A stretch of 17,014 nt of DNA from an uncultured Muribaculaceae bacterium (GCA_910583675.1 CAJTYH010000047.1:1-17014), one strand, 5' to 3'; positions 1 through 9,170 are shown, counted from the first letter of the stretch. The notes: generated by a model not told the origin, from the letters alone. Numbers and translations: made by a program.

Positions 1-27
1 AACCGAATTTATTTAATTTTTAACCCC

Positions 28-45
28 GTCCATTTTTTAGTGGAC
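28..45 (+). repeat. Short inverted repeat at the left edge
   Basis: GTCCA (28-32) and TGGAC (41-45) flank an 8-base T-rich spacer in an AT-rich stretch just upstream of the acetyltransferase. It could be the end of a terminator for a gene lying left of the window, or the worn end of an insertion sequence; the window edge prevents a decision. The stem is only 5 bp, so chance is quite possible. Confidence 0.25.
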
Positions 46-85
46 AGTAGTGAATCGTCTAAATAATAAATCATCAACATGCATA

Positions 86-526
86 ATGGAGCCTAAAATA
101 AGAAAGGGTACCGTGGATGACTACCCCACCCTCGTCAAGATTTGGGAAGATGCTGTGCGACAAAGCCACGATTTTCTAACAGACAAAGAGATCGGCGACA
201 TAAGATCCCAATTGATCCCCTTGTATTTTCCCAACGTCAACCTGTACGTAATATGTGATGGTGATGGTGATGCCATCGCCGGATTTATGGGATTGTCGCA
301 TGACAAGATAGAGATGCTTTTCGTCAATCCCCGGGAACATGGCAAAGGATTTGGCACAAGTCTTATTTCCATGGCAATAGACAGGGATATAAAGCTCGTG
401 GATGTCAATGAGCAGAATCCCACTGCCTTGGGCTTCTACAAGCGCCGGGGATTCAAGGTAATATCGCGCGATGAAACCGATGATGCCGGCAGACCTTTTC
501 CGATACTGCATATGTCCATGGATTGA
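86..526 (+). CDS. yjaB: YjaB-like GNAT family N-acetyltransferase
   Basis: A 146-residue GNAT-fold acetyltransferase that would move an acetyl group from acetyl-CoA to an unknown amine in the cytoplasm. It resembles E. coli YjaB along its length as I recall that protein: an N-terminal IW...AVRQSHDFL segment, the acetyl-CoA pyrophosphate loop of Q/RxxGxG/A type (residues REHGKGFGTSL), then VNEQNPTALGFYKRRGF and a C-terminal DDAGRPFPILHM block. The frame is open from a GTG at 50, but the ATG at 86 gives the usual family start (MEPKIRKG), so I chose it. No clear promoter or Shine-Dalgarno sequence is seen. It stands alone, converging on the large minus-strand operon. The family is confident; the substrate is unknown, and the gene symbol is by resemblance only. 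Confidence 0.88.
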   Translation: MEPKIRKGTVDDYPTLVKIWEDAVRQSHDFLTDKEIGDIRSQLIPLYFPNVNLYVICDGDGDAIAGFMGLSHDKIEMLFVNPREHGKGFGTSLISMAIDRDIKLVDVNEQNPTALGFYKRRGFKVISRDETDDAGRPFPILHMSMD

Positions 527-561
527 TCAACCCCTCTCATAAGACACGTCCTCAAGGAGAT

Positions 562-605
562 ACGACAAAGGCGGTATGCCTAGATTTGCACACCGCCTTT
601 GTCGT
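562..605. terminator. Perfect 14-bp hairpin between convergent genes
   Basis: ACGACAAAGGCGGT (562-575) and its exact reverse complement (592-605) are separated by a 16-base loop. The hairpin lies between the stop of the + acetyltransferase (526) and the stop of the - 1521-residue gene (623), where a bidirectional terminator is expected. There is no strong T-run on either side, so it is not a textbook intrinsic terminator, but the perfect stem and its placement make termination or 3'-end protection likely. Confidence 0.7.
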
Positions 606-622
606 GTTAATAGTCCGAGCCT

Positions 623-3600
623 CTATTTGACGGCAACGCTACGGACAACAGAACCTGCCTTTACGATATAAATACCGGAAGACACATTTACAACCATCTG
701 ACCCTCACACATGCCCGTATAGACGGTCTTGCCGTCGGGAGAGACAATCAATACATTCATTCCTTCGGCACCGAGAATCTCTATGCCGGAGTCAATAGCG
801 CTGATAGACAGCCCGTCACCCGTTACACTGTCAATGCCTGAAAGATCATACAGGACAACGCACTTGTTGGAGGCAGCCGATTCGCCGTTGGTATAGACCA
901 CGGTTACTGCATAATCATATGACTTGCCGTCAAATACATCTGCGTCCAGATACGAATTCTCCTCTATGGTCTCTTCATTGATCCTCATTCCGTCACGATA
1001 GAGATTGTATCCGACTATGTCGGCATCGTCGGTCAACGAACCGGGATGGAACGTCACATCGTCTACAAGGAGCATAAAGCCGTCCTCAGTATTGTCGCGG
1101 ATGGCGAACCGCCTTGCACCCGCAGGCAACTTGACATCATACTTCGTCCATGTGGCAGGTATCTCGCCACCGAAACCTTGAACCTTGACAAAGTCGCCGG
1201 TATCCACGCTGCCCGCAGACCAGTATACCTCAATCGAATTGGGATATATGTCGTTGAAGCTCCTCGCATAGAACGAAACCGTCTGCTCCTCGCCCGAAAG
1301 AACCGGAGAGATGGCCCATTCGTCGGAACGTCCGCTGTCCCACCTGAACAGCGAGAAGAGATACTTGTCGCCGGAATTGGCCATTACGCCATCAACCAAG
1401 GAATTATCCCAGATCCAGAACGCTCCCTTGGTAGTCCCGGGCGTTATGCCCGGAATATCTATCGGGGTATTGTCCATGTCATTCAGACCTCCTACAGGCG
1501 AGTTGTCCATATCCACGAAAATCCATCCTCCGTATTCGTCGGTAAACGGATCGGCATCCTCGAAATCGTGGATGACGGGGCCGTCAGGCATCTCATCCCC
1601 GGAAGGTTCGCTCCACGAGAGACGCACGCCATGGGAGGTCACCGTGCCCTCCAGGTCATTGACACGCGACAACGCAGACACCACCGGTTTCACGGAAACC
1701 TTATCGGTACGGTCGTTGTCGGCATTCGTATCAAGCGAATATTTCACCACGGCATGATAATCCATCGCTTCCTCAGCCAATGGGGGCATCACACGCAAGA
1801 ACCGGTAATCCGCCACGTATCCCGCCGGCTGTCCCTCGCACTGTAGAGCCTCTACAGGACTGTCATTCTCATAAAGTTGGATATAGAATACTCCTGCCGT
1901 CGCCGAACCTTCATTAGATACAGTGACAACCACGGGATATGTATCACCGGGCTTCGCCTTGGCAGGTGCGTTTATACCCATGGCTGCCATGTCGTGAGGC
2001 ACATCCTTCCCGATCTTAATGTTGTCAAGCATGATGATCGAATATGTCTCAATGCCACCACCGAATTCTACCTGTATATTCTTGCCGGCAAATTCAGACA
2101 GATCCACATTCACGCGATTCCATGCGGGATTCCCATTGCACAGTTCATCGACGGTTTTGTTTACAAGCGTTTCGTAGGCGCCCCCCTGTTCGCGCACGCG
2201 CACCTCTATCCTGTTGTCGTCGGTATACTCCTCATCCACGAGGTTGAAGGTGCAGAAAGACAGCACCGGATTCTCAATCCCGGCAAGCGATACGAGACCG
2301 GAGCATAGATAAGCCATGTCTCCCTGCTCCTCCCCTTGCATTAGGAAAAACAATCCGTCGCCGTCCTGACTGCCGAAGTTCGCATTGTCTTCCGATACAG
2401 TCCAGTTCACACTTGCGGATGTGCGACGTGTCACCCATGCATATTTATCCAACGACCCGGACTCTGCAAGCCCCGCATAGGGGGTGCCGACAGGAATCAT
2501 ATCGCTGATGGTGCCATCCTCGGCCTGACCGCCGTCGGTAAAGGCATAGACAGCCACCTGCACGAACTTCTGCTCCCCGGCAGGAACAGCCCGGTATCTG
2601 TATGAAGTCCCGGAAACAGCCGCAACGATCTCCTTTTGACCGCCTTGAGAGATCTCAACAAGCCGGTATTTAACCAGATCGGGATTGATAGGCCGCTTGC
2701 GCCAATCGGTGGTGACAGCAGTCCAACTTACTTCAACCTCCCCCTCTGCAGCGCCATATGCCATGGTGGCCGTTTCCGGAGCAGCGGGCGCGTCTATCCC
2801 GATAAAGACAGTCGCGAATGCCGGAGCACCCTCGCCTGCCTCGTTGAAGGGTATCACCCCATAGGTATATGAACCCATCTTTGTCACCCGGTCTTCATAT
2901 GAGAGCGCCTCACCGGGTTGTGGGTTTTCAAAGGATTTGAGCAGCTTTCCGTCGCGCATCACGTCGATTCGCGAGATCTTCTTCAGATCGGAATCATCTA
3001 TGGCCTTTAGGGGAGCCTTGAAAGCGATCTGTGCCTTAAGTTCACCGTCGGTACTCGGTATCACCGAGAAGTCGGTAACCGCGCCGGGAGCTGCCGCCTC
3101 GGTGGGTTCCGCGACAGTTATGTTTGCCACATGCAGTTCGTACATGTCGGCAGCCGAAACGCCATGGAATCCTATGTAATACACTCCGTCGGTTTCCGGA
3201 GCCAACATCTTGGAGAAATGTACCTTACTTGAAGCCGTCGCGTTGATATCCGTCACCGGCACAATGGGGGTGGTCAATGCCTCAGGCTGCGGTGAAACAC
3301 CCATCTTTACTTCAAGCCGTTCGGTAAGATAATCCTGCTCCCCGTATGCATCAAACGACAGCTCATATGCATGACCGGCCTCCAGACGAATAGGAGGAAG
3401 GATCATCCAGTCGTCAGCAGCCATCGCTGCATTGTAACTTATGGTGGCGGTTCCCTGGAAAACATGCCATGTGATGCCGTCATCGTTGGCATCAATGACG
3501 GTATATCCTTTAAGAGTGGGATAATCAGGGATGAGTTGCGAGAAATCAATGAAAGGAGGAGCATAGCTGCCTATTACTACCTGATTGGACTCTGCGAGTT

Positions 3601-5188
3601 CCGACTCCAGATCGCCGCATCTGGCAATCACACCGTAACGGTATACGGCAATCCCGTCCACAGGTTCCGCAATCGCTTCTGAGAACGAGGTCTCGGCAAG
3701 GCCGGTGGCGACAGTCTTCAGATCGGGATAACGGATCACATCGTATGTAACGCTTCCTGCATCTATAGATCCACCGTTTATACCTGTGGTGACAGGCGAC
3801 CAGGAGAGATGCATGCTGCCATCGCGGTATTCAAGCGTAGCCGAGGGAGCCGCAGGAGTGTCTGCACCTACGTATACGCCACGCACCTTTACCTTGGGGC
3901 CGTTCCCTTCGTCATTGCTTGCATACACGACAAAGTCATATAGTCCCGACGTGCCCATATGTACCGGAATAGTCATCTGCTGACCATATGAACCCGACTT
4001 GACCGCTTTCTCAAAGCCGTTCAGTTCAACATGAACCGTAACGTTACCAGTGGCCTGACTGCCGTCGAACAATGTCGCAGGAGCCTTAAGCGTCACCTCA
4101 CCGTCAAGCGACGTGCCCGGAAATGAGAAAGATATATCCGTAGGTTCTGCGGGAGCCTTAGCGGGTGCTGTAGCGCCTGGAACAAACAGACCGGCCATCT
4201 GTTCCTCGTTATTGAACTCCGCAATCACCGTGGCGACACCGGTCTTGGTATCAAGCTCGGTCATCTTTGGTTTGCCATAGTTCGGCGTAACGTAATAGAA
4301 CAGGCGGTCGGTTTTCCTGTCGAATGTCATACCGCTGGTATATTGTGCGGCATAGCCCGTATTGCCGATTTCAGTGTGCACACCGGTCTCACGGTCGATC
4401 TTGCAAAGCACTGTCTTCTCTGCAAAGTCATACCCGCTGCTCGTATACCAGCTCGTCTGAAGTCCGTAGAAGTTTCCCTTGCTGTCAATGGCGAAACCTG
4501 ACCAGTCCCCTTCCAAGGATGCAACAACCGTGGAATGTACCCCATCGAACTTGCTGTATTCAAGAGTGTTGAGCGTATATCCCTGCAAATTCTCCTTATA
4601 GCAGATGCCGTATATGTTACCGGTAACGGGATCCACATCAAGGCCGGCAGCCAATACCGTGTTGCTCTCCGGCATGTCGCTGTACTCCTTTTCGCCGGTC
4701 TCAAGGTCGAAACCCTCCACGATGTTCCACACATCCTGCTGATACTGTACACGGCGCGTGGCATAATAGACGCCATCCTTGGCCACACCTCCGAAGTCGG
4801 CTACCGGGCCTTCCATCTTAAGCTCGAAGACCCCGCCGTCCTCTGCCGGTATGCGATAGAGGCCAGCCTTTACCTCCGTCTGGTTGTTCCATTTGTTGTT
4901 GTATATCATGCTGCCATAGATCTCCGGAAGCTCACCTGCAGCGTGAGCCGACACAGCCGCACCCAGACTTGGAGCCACGGGAAGAGCCTGGGCGAACGGA
5001 GAGAAAGTACGCTTATGCGAACGTGGAGGCATAAATCGCGTCTGCTGGGCATCTCCATGTTTTTTTGCCAGCATAGTGCGTGGAGAAGGGGGAGATGCCT
5101 TGGTCGCATTTTCAACGCCGGCTGTCGCGCTCAGTCCGTTGATGACCACCATCAACACCGAGAGAATGATTGTCAGTGTTTTTTTCAT
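623..5188 (-). CDS. Large exported FN3 / choice-of-anchor J protein with T9SS-like C-terminal domain
   Basis: A 1521-residue exported protein. In order: Sec signal peptide (about 1-24); basic, Pro/Ser-rich spacer (25-85); a repeat-rich beta-propeller-like region (about 86-338, with motifs such as LDVDPVTGNIYG and MTFDRKTDRLFYY); FN3-like domains (about 345-442 and 443-540); choice-of-anchor J/cleaved-adhesin-like domain (545-695); two more FN3-like domains (698-797, 800-900); a second anchor-J-like domain (900-1062); a CARDB-like Ig domain (1064-1168); an FN3 domain split by a third anchor-J-like insert (1170-1445); and a type A-like T9SS sorting domain (1451-1521) ending SGIYIVKAGSVVRSVAVK. 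It is probably carried through the outer membrane by T9SS and tethered to the surface or released. It has no visible catalytic motif, so an adhesin or ligand-binding role is inferred. It lies 28 bases downstream of the M6 protease gene, presumably in one transcript. The domain family is confident; the function is unknown. Confidence 0.85.
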   Translation of the reverse strand: MKKTLTIILSVLMVVINGLSATAGVENATKASPPSPRTMLAKKHGDAQQTRFMPPRSHKRTFSPFAQALPVAPSLGAAVSAHAAGELPEIYGSMIYNNKWNNQTEVKAGLYRIPAEDGGVFELKMEGPVADFGGVAKDGVYYATRRVQYQQDVWNIVEGFDLETGEKEYSDMPESNTVLAAGLDVDPVTGNIYGICYKENLQGYTLNTLEYSKFDGVHSTVVASLEGDWSGFAIDSKGNFYGLQTSWYTSSGYDFAEKTVLCKIDRETGVHTEIGNTGYAAQYTSGMTFDRKTDRLFYYVTPNYGKPKMTELDTKTGVATVIAEFNNEEQMAGLFVPGATAPAKAPAEPTDISFSFPGTSLDGEVTLKAPATLFDGSQATGNVTVHVELNGFEKAVKSGSYGQQMTIPVHMGTSGLYDFVVYASNDEGNGPKVKVRGVYVGADTPAAPSATLEYRDGSMHLSWSPVTTGINGGSIDAGSVTYDVIRYPDLKTVATGLAETSFSEAIAEPVDGIAVYRYGVIARCGDLESELAESNQVVIGSYAPPFIDFSQLIPDYPTLKGYTVIDANDDGITWHVFQGTATISYNAAMAADDWMILPPIRLEAGHAYELSFDAYGEQDYLTERLEVKMGVSPQPEALTTPIVPVTDINATASSKVHFSKMLAPETDGVYYIGFHGVSAADMYELHVANITVAEPTEAAAPGAVTDFSVIPSTDGELKAQIAFKAPLKAIDDSDLKKISRIDVMRDGKLLKSFENPQPGEALSYEDRVTKMGSYTYGVIPFNEAGEGAPAFATVFIGIDAPAAPETATMAYGAAEGEVEVSWTAVTTDWRKRPINPDLVKYRLVEISQGGQKEIVAAVSGTSYRYRAVPAGEQKFVQVAVYAFTDGGQAEDGTISDMIPVGTPYAGLAESGSLDKYAWVTRRTSASVNWTVSEDNANFGSQDGDGLFFLMQGEEQGDMAYLCSGLVSLAGIENPVLSFCTFNLVDEEYTDDNRIEVRVREQGGAYETLVNKTVDELCNGNPAWNRVNVDLSEFAGKNIQVEFGGGIETYSIIMLDNIKIGKDVPHDMAAMGINAPAKAKPGDTYPVVVTVSNEGSATAGVFYIQLYENDSPVEALQCEGQPAGYVADYRFLRVMPPLAEEAMDYHAVVKYSLDTNADNDRTDKVSVKPVVSALSRVNDLEGTVTSHGVRLSWSEPSGDEMPDGPVIHDFEDADPFTDEYGGWIFVDMDNSPVGGLNDMDNTPIDIPGITPGTTKGAFWIWDNSLVDGVMANSGDKYLFSLFRWDSGRSDEWAISPVLSGEEQTVSFYARSFNDIYPNSIEVYWSAGSVDTGDFVKVQGFGGEIPATWTKYDVKLPAGARRFAIRDNTEDGFMLLVDDVTFHPGSLTDDADIVGYNLYRDGMRINEETIEENSYLDADVFDGKSYDYAVTVVYTNGESAASNKCVVLYDLSGIDSVTGDGLSISAIDSGIEILGAEGMNVLIVSPDGKTVYTGMCEGQMVVNVSSGIYIVKAGSVVRSVAVK

Positions 5189-5216
5189 AAAATTTATTTC
5201 ATAGTGAATAATATAC

Positions 5217-8099
5217 TTACTTTATCACGATCTTGGCCACTTCGCCACGGGAAGGCACCGAAACAATGTAGAATCCCGCACCGGGCAATATCATCCCACC
5301 TATACCGGATGCCACCTCGCGTCCTGAGGCATCGTGAGCTACCATCAAGGATCCATCAGGCGCGGATACGAGCATTCCTGTCACTCTCAATCCATGCGCG
5401 GGAGACACCGGAGCATAAACTGCATCGGTCTCTTTTGTGCGGAATATGAACTTGTCAGACTCAAGGGATACGAGATGTCCGTCCGTACCCCGCACCGAGA
5501 ATGCATATTCGGTTGCCGGCAACAAGCCCTCCACACGGTACGAAGTCACGTTCCCGGTCAGGACATCTGCAAACTCAGGAATACCCGTCAAAGTATATTT
5601 CATTCCATGCGAGATCCTCACATCGTCGATTGCCAGGGATCCCTTATCCGAAACACGTTCAAAAACGATCCTCGCGGCGACTGTCCCCTCCGGCAGTTCC
5701 TCTATCTCGCATATCCGACCACCTTTCTCGGTAACGATTGAAAATGATCCCGCCTCCGTCCAGGCATTTCCGTCACTTGCAAACACCTTTACCTTGTCGC
5801 CGTCAACGGTGCCATTGCCGCGATGCCAGAAAGAGAGGGCACTCGCACCATCGGAATATACCGGTGTCGTGAGCATGTCGCCCCGATTGCCAAACCGAAG
5901 AGCCGGAATAGCCTCTCCGGAATATGATGCATTAGAGTAGGAGGAGCGGGAAGTGGACTCCCACCCTTGGGGGAGTACCTTTACACCGTCGGCAAAATCG
6001 CATACGTCGGCATAGGGTTCGTCGTTCTCTTTCAGATAGAGTGACAGCAGGTAATTGTCGCAATCTTCCTGAGGAAGCCACACTGCGGTAAACTCCCCGC
6101 TTGTGACATCCTCGGCTCCCACAACCTGAGGGCGGTAATAGTCAAGCGTCCTGCGGCCGGTATAGACCTCTACCGGTGTGGAAGCTACGCTTGTCTCCCA
6201 TCCGTTGGTGACTTTTACCGTATAAAAATAGGTCGTATTCTCAGAGACTCCATCCACGACAAACGCACCTCCGGCACCTACGTTGCGGTCACGGTATCCA
6301 TCCAGATACACCGGCTCGGCATCGGTCAAGCCGTCAGTGGTGTAGACTGAAAGCAAGTGTTCACACCCTTCCACAGGCACCCACATAGCCGTAAAACTGC
6401 CGGCATCCACATCTTGCGCTTCGCAGACGATGGTCGGAGCCAAAGTCTCGGCACTCCCTTCAAGCACGGTAAAGGTAATGTTACCCTCCTGCGTCTCTGC
6501 AATATCATAGAGCGGGAAATCAATATCCTTGCCGCTCCAGGTGCGCATGGCGGGACGTGTTTGGCTTGTAAACGAACGGATTCCGGAAGCACCGGGGAAG
6601 CAGTCGCCGTCGCGCGTCCATTCCGTGAGCCTGTTGTCAGCTTCCACGAGGTCTACATGCTGGTGGGTGGGGTCATTGTTCACCGTGTTGCGCGTCCACG
6701 CAGTGGCATCGTAATCTATATGCCACACAAGCATCCCATGTCCGGGAATGAACTTGTCCCAACCGGTCTGTTGCCTGTTCTCGAGCAGGAAAAATTCGTT
6801 ATCATGTCCGGTACGGATTATACCCGCCGCGTTCTCCCCTATCGGTTGCAAAGTGGCACTTACCGGGCGATCCACCTCGCGAGGCTTGATCCATCCCAAG
6901 GCATAACGCTCGAAGGCGCCGTAAAGCGGAGGTGTCATTCCATCGTTGTTGTAGGGGCCGTAGTCAAGCACCGACCATGTGCCGGGAGTGAACGATCCGG
7001 AGTTGTAACTCGTCTCATAAAGATCCGGCAACCCGAGCACATGACTGAACTCATGGATGAAAGTGCCGACACCGTCGGGTCGTCCCTTGCCGTTCACAGT
7101 CTCCCATTCGTTGGAACAGGCATAATAGTCAAGCTGTTTGCCGTCAAACATTTTCGGATCGGAAAACGCTTGGGTTATATTCCATGAATGCGGCCACACG
7201 GTATCGGGGTCGTCGCATGTGGCTTCCCCCTCCCCGGCATAGAACACATACACATTGTCAATGAATCCGTCTCCGTCGCGGTCGAATTCCGAGAAATCCA
7301 CCTCTCCGTCCACGAGCTGGCATGCTTCCACAATCATGTCGGCGGCATGAGCGTCCGTACCTCTCTGGTTGCCTCCATAATATTTCATGGGACGGGAAAG
7401 AACTACAGGCCCCACGAGCACGAATTCAGGAAGGAAAGCGCCACCGGAGCATTCCTCGAAATATTCCTCCGCGCATCCCGTGGCACCGTAATCGGGAAAT
7501 CCCCGTTGGCCAAGCATGCGGGAGAAGTAGTCGTGCGGATCGGAAAGCGTGAACCTTACATCGGAGAACTCCACCAATACCACCAGCGCCTTCTGTCTGC
7601 CGTAAGCAGGGAAAGTCGCATCCGGGAAAAGCCCGGGGCCCTTGTCATATGGTTGTGCGTTCCTTGGAGCGCTCCTATGTGCCGATCGTGCATTCCATGA
7701 AGCCGCACGCATGGGCGAATTAAGGGCGCGGACGTTCAGAGCCTTCCCTATGGCACCCTTGTCAAGGCGCGAGAGGAACCGGACAGCCTCGTCGCTTCTG
7801 GAAGATAGCGCGGAGGCGGCAATGTCAGTCCCTATCATTTCCCCTTGAGGTGTCATGTCGCAATAATAGAAGATGCCACCGCGATTCTCAAGCGGGTATC
7901 CGTCTTCCGAAAAATACTGGTGGGAAAATTCATCACCCCTGAGCGTGACTTTCATCTCAGTGCCGTCGGCAGCAACCACCGACCTCCATCCCGGCCACGC
8001 CGGTTTGGCATTGGTCTGTTGCACAGATATTATCAACGATGCCGCTACAAGCGCCAGAAATCCTTTTCGACGTATAAAACGCTGACAGACCTTCCCCAT
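5217..8099 (-). CDS. Exported M6-family metalloprotease with FN3 domains and T9SS-like tail
   Basis: A 960-residue secreted zinc metalloprotease of the M6 (immune inhibitor A-like) family. It has a signal peptide (about 1-31), an N-terminal region typical of the family (GDEFSHQYFSEDGYPLENRGG), and a catalytic domain (about 170-540) with zinc motif HEFSH (349-353) followed by VLGLPDLYE. A DRDGDGFID segment (273-281) looks calcium-binding. Then come one FN3-like domain (about 554-648), a second FN3-like domain interrupted by a jelly-roll/anchor-J-like insert (about 656-890), and a T9SS type A-like tail ending GFYIVSVPSRGEVAKIVIK. The frame is open to a TTG at 8141, but that codon lies inside the -7 promoter element, so the ATG at 8099 is used. 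It is the first gene of the operon. It likely cleaves extracellular proteins or glycoproteins; the target is unknown. Confidence 0.92.
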   Translation of the reverse strand: MGKVCQRFIRRKGFLALVAASLIISVQQTNAKPAWPGWRSVVAADGTEMKVTLRGDEFSHQYFSEDGYPLENRGGIFYYCDMTPQGEMIGTDIAASALSSRSDEAVRFLSRLDKGAIGKALNVRALNSPMRAASWNARSAHRSAPRNAQPYDKGPGLFPDATFPAYGRQKALVVLVEFSDVRFTLSDPHDYFSRMLGQRGFPDYGATGCAEEYFEECSGGAFLPEFVLVGPVVLSRPMKYYGGNQRGTDAHAADMIVEACQLVDGEVDFSEFDRDGDGFIDNVYVFYAGEGEATCDDPDTVWPHSWNITQAFSDPKMFDGKQLDYYACSNEWETVNGKGRPDGVGTFIHEFSHVLGLPDLYETSYNSGSFTPGTWSVLDYGPYNNDGMTPPLYGAFERYALGWIKPREVDRPVSATLQPIGENAAGIIRTGHDNEFFLLENRQQTGWDKFIPGHGMLVWHIDYDATAWTRNTVNNDPTHQHVDLVEADNRLTEWTRDGDCFPGASGIRSFTSQTRPAMRTWSGKDIDFPLYDIAETQEGNITFTVLEGSAETLAPTIVCEAQDVDAGSFTAMWVPVEGCEHLLSVYTTDGLTDAEPVYLDGYRDRNVGAGGAFVVDGVSENTTYFYTVKVTNGWETSVASTPVEVYTGRRTLDYYRPQVVGAEDVTSGEFTAVWLPQEDCDNYLLSLYLKENDEPYADVCDFADGVKVLPQGWESTSRSSYSNASYSGEAIPALRFGNRGDMLTTPVYSDGASALSFWHRGNGTVDGDKVKVFASDGNAWTEAGSFSIVTEKGGRICEIEELPEGTVAARIVFERVSDKGSLAIDDVRISHGMKYTLTGIPEFADVLTGNVTSYRVEGLLPATEYAFSVRGTDGHLVSLESDKFIFRTKETDAVYAPVSPAHGLRVTGMLVSAPDGSLMVAHDASGREVASGIGGMILPGAGFYIVSVPSRGEVAKIVIK

Positions 8100-8138
8100 A
8101 ATGTGTTGTGTTTGTGATAATGAGAATCTGATTTGCCT

Positions 8139-8170
8139 CAAATATACGCCAAATAATCCTATGCCACAAA
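8139..8170 (-). promoter_or_regulatory. Bacteroidetes-type promoter for the M6 protease operon
   Basis: Read on the minus strand, TATATTTG (8146-8139) matches the Bacteroidetes -7 consensus TAnnTTTG. A TTTG (8170-8167) sits 20 bases upstream, as expected for the -33 element. This predicts a transcript start near 8132 and a leader of about 30 bases to the ATG at 8099. It is the most complete promoter in the window. Confidence 0.75.
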
Positions 8171-8236
8171 TAAATATCAGGAATTATTTAACTTCTGGAG
8201 TTCCAATAAAACAATATGGTCTATAAGGGGAATTTG

Positions 8237-9142
8237 TCATTTGAACCAGTCACCAATTCGGGCACGCACCGCGTGGGACTCCTTCAACATCTTGATAAAC
8301 TCGATTGCAGAGTGTTTACGGTAGCTGTTGCGAAGGAGATGCACGCATCCATCCATCTGATTCGAAGGAATATCCAACGGGATGGGACACACTCCCGGAC
8401 GATTATAGACCGTGGCTTCCGCCAGCACTGTCACAAGATTGCTCTGCCTTATCAACTCAAGCAGGATGTTAACCTCGTTCAATTCCACTCTTACATTCAA
8501 CGGCAGTGAACAGTTGGAGACATACATGTCAAAGGCATTGCGTGCCTGCAACCCCTTTGAGGGCAATGCAAGGTCATAACGCGCCAGATCCATCAAGGTA
8601 AGACTTTTCGCCGATGCAAGCGGGTGTGTCTCCCTCACTATCACCGAAAGATGATTGTCAAACAATACATGCGACTCTATGTCCTCTATACTCTCGGTAG
8701 GGCGGAAGGCGAGCACGAAGTCAACAGTCCGAGCCTTAAGGAGTGCCATAAGTTCTGCCATAGGCTTGTAATATATGTTGAGCTTCACATGGGGATAACG
8801 TCGCATGAACTCAACCACCGTCTCAGTGAGTATCGGGCCGAAAGAATATGTTACCCCGATGTTGAGTACACCCGTAATAAGATTTTTCAAGTCACCGATC
8901 AACGCCGCACAGGTATCGGCATCATGAATGGTGCGCAGAACCAACGGAAGCAGACGCTCTCCCGGTTCGGTCAAGGCTATCGAATGGCTACCCCGCTCAA
9001 ATAGCTGCACCCCAAGCTCGTCTTCGAGTTGCCTGACCTGTTGCGATAGAGTGCTTTGCGCAATGTAAAGTGCTTTTGCGGCTTCCGAGAAGCTGAGCAG
9101 CTCCGCTGCCTTGGCGAAATATCTTAATTGTCTCAGTTCCAT
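8237..9142 (-). CDS. LysR-family transcriptional regulator
   Basis: A 301-residue LysR-type regulator. The N-terminal winged helix-turn-helix is classical (MELRQLRYF, then SFSEAAKALYIAQSTLSQQVRQLE and LGVQLFERG). It is followed by a linker helix and an effector-binding domain (about 90-295) with the usual GVLNIGVTYSFGPIL and LSVIVRETHPLA strands. I chose the ATG at 9142 because the alternative TTG at 9160 would leave only a few bases after the -7 element at 9171-9178. The ligand cannot be read from sequence; the protein looks loosely CynR/CysB-like. It lies downstream of, and on the same strand as, the ThrE unit (58 bases from thrE_2), and upstream of the M6 operon promoter, so either could be its target. 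That link is inference only. Confidence 0.93.
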   Translation of the reverse strand: MELRQLRYFAKAAELLSFSEAAKALYIAQSTLSQQVRQLEDELGVQLFERGSHSIALTEPGERLLPLVLRTIHDADTCAALIGDLKNLITGVLNIGVTYSFGPILTETVVEFMRRYPHVKLNIYYKPMAELMALLKARTVDFVLAFRPTESIEDIESHVLFDNHLSVIVRETHPLASAKSLTLMDLARYDLALPSKGLQARNAFDMYVSNCSLPLNVRVELNEVNILLELIRQSNLVTVLAEATVYNRPGVCPIPLDIPSNQMDGCVHLLRNSYRKHSAIEFIKMLKESHAVRARIGDWFK

Positions 9143-9170
9143 GATGAATAGTTTTGTCAACCGACTTATA

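Noticed and set aside
1046..1846. A 266-codon + strand frame inside the 1521-residue gene, and similar long + frames at 6357-7187 and 7188-7700
   Set aside because: They have no recognisable motif, an Arg/His-rich composition, and lie opposite well-formed FN3, anchor-J and protease domains. Long antisense frames are common in coding DNA of this composition.
4535..5449. A 304-codon + strand frame opposite the junction of the two exported-protein genes
   Set aside because: It spans the end of one minus-strand gene and the start of the next. Its translation is rich in His, Arg and Cys without any domain pattern, while the opposite strand encodes clear signal peptides and domains. It is a shadow frame.
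8171..8236. Terminator after the LysR gene
   Set aside because: Only a 4-bp AACT/AGTT pair is present in this AT-rich stretch, too little for a terminator; the following M6 promoter could simply be read through.
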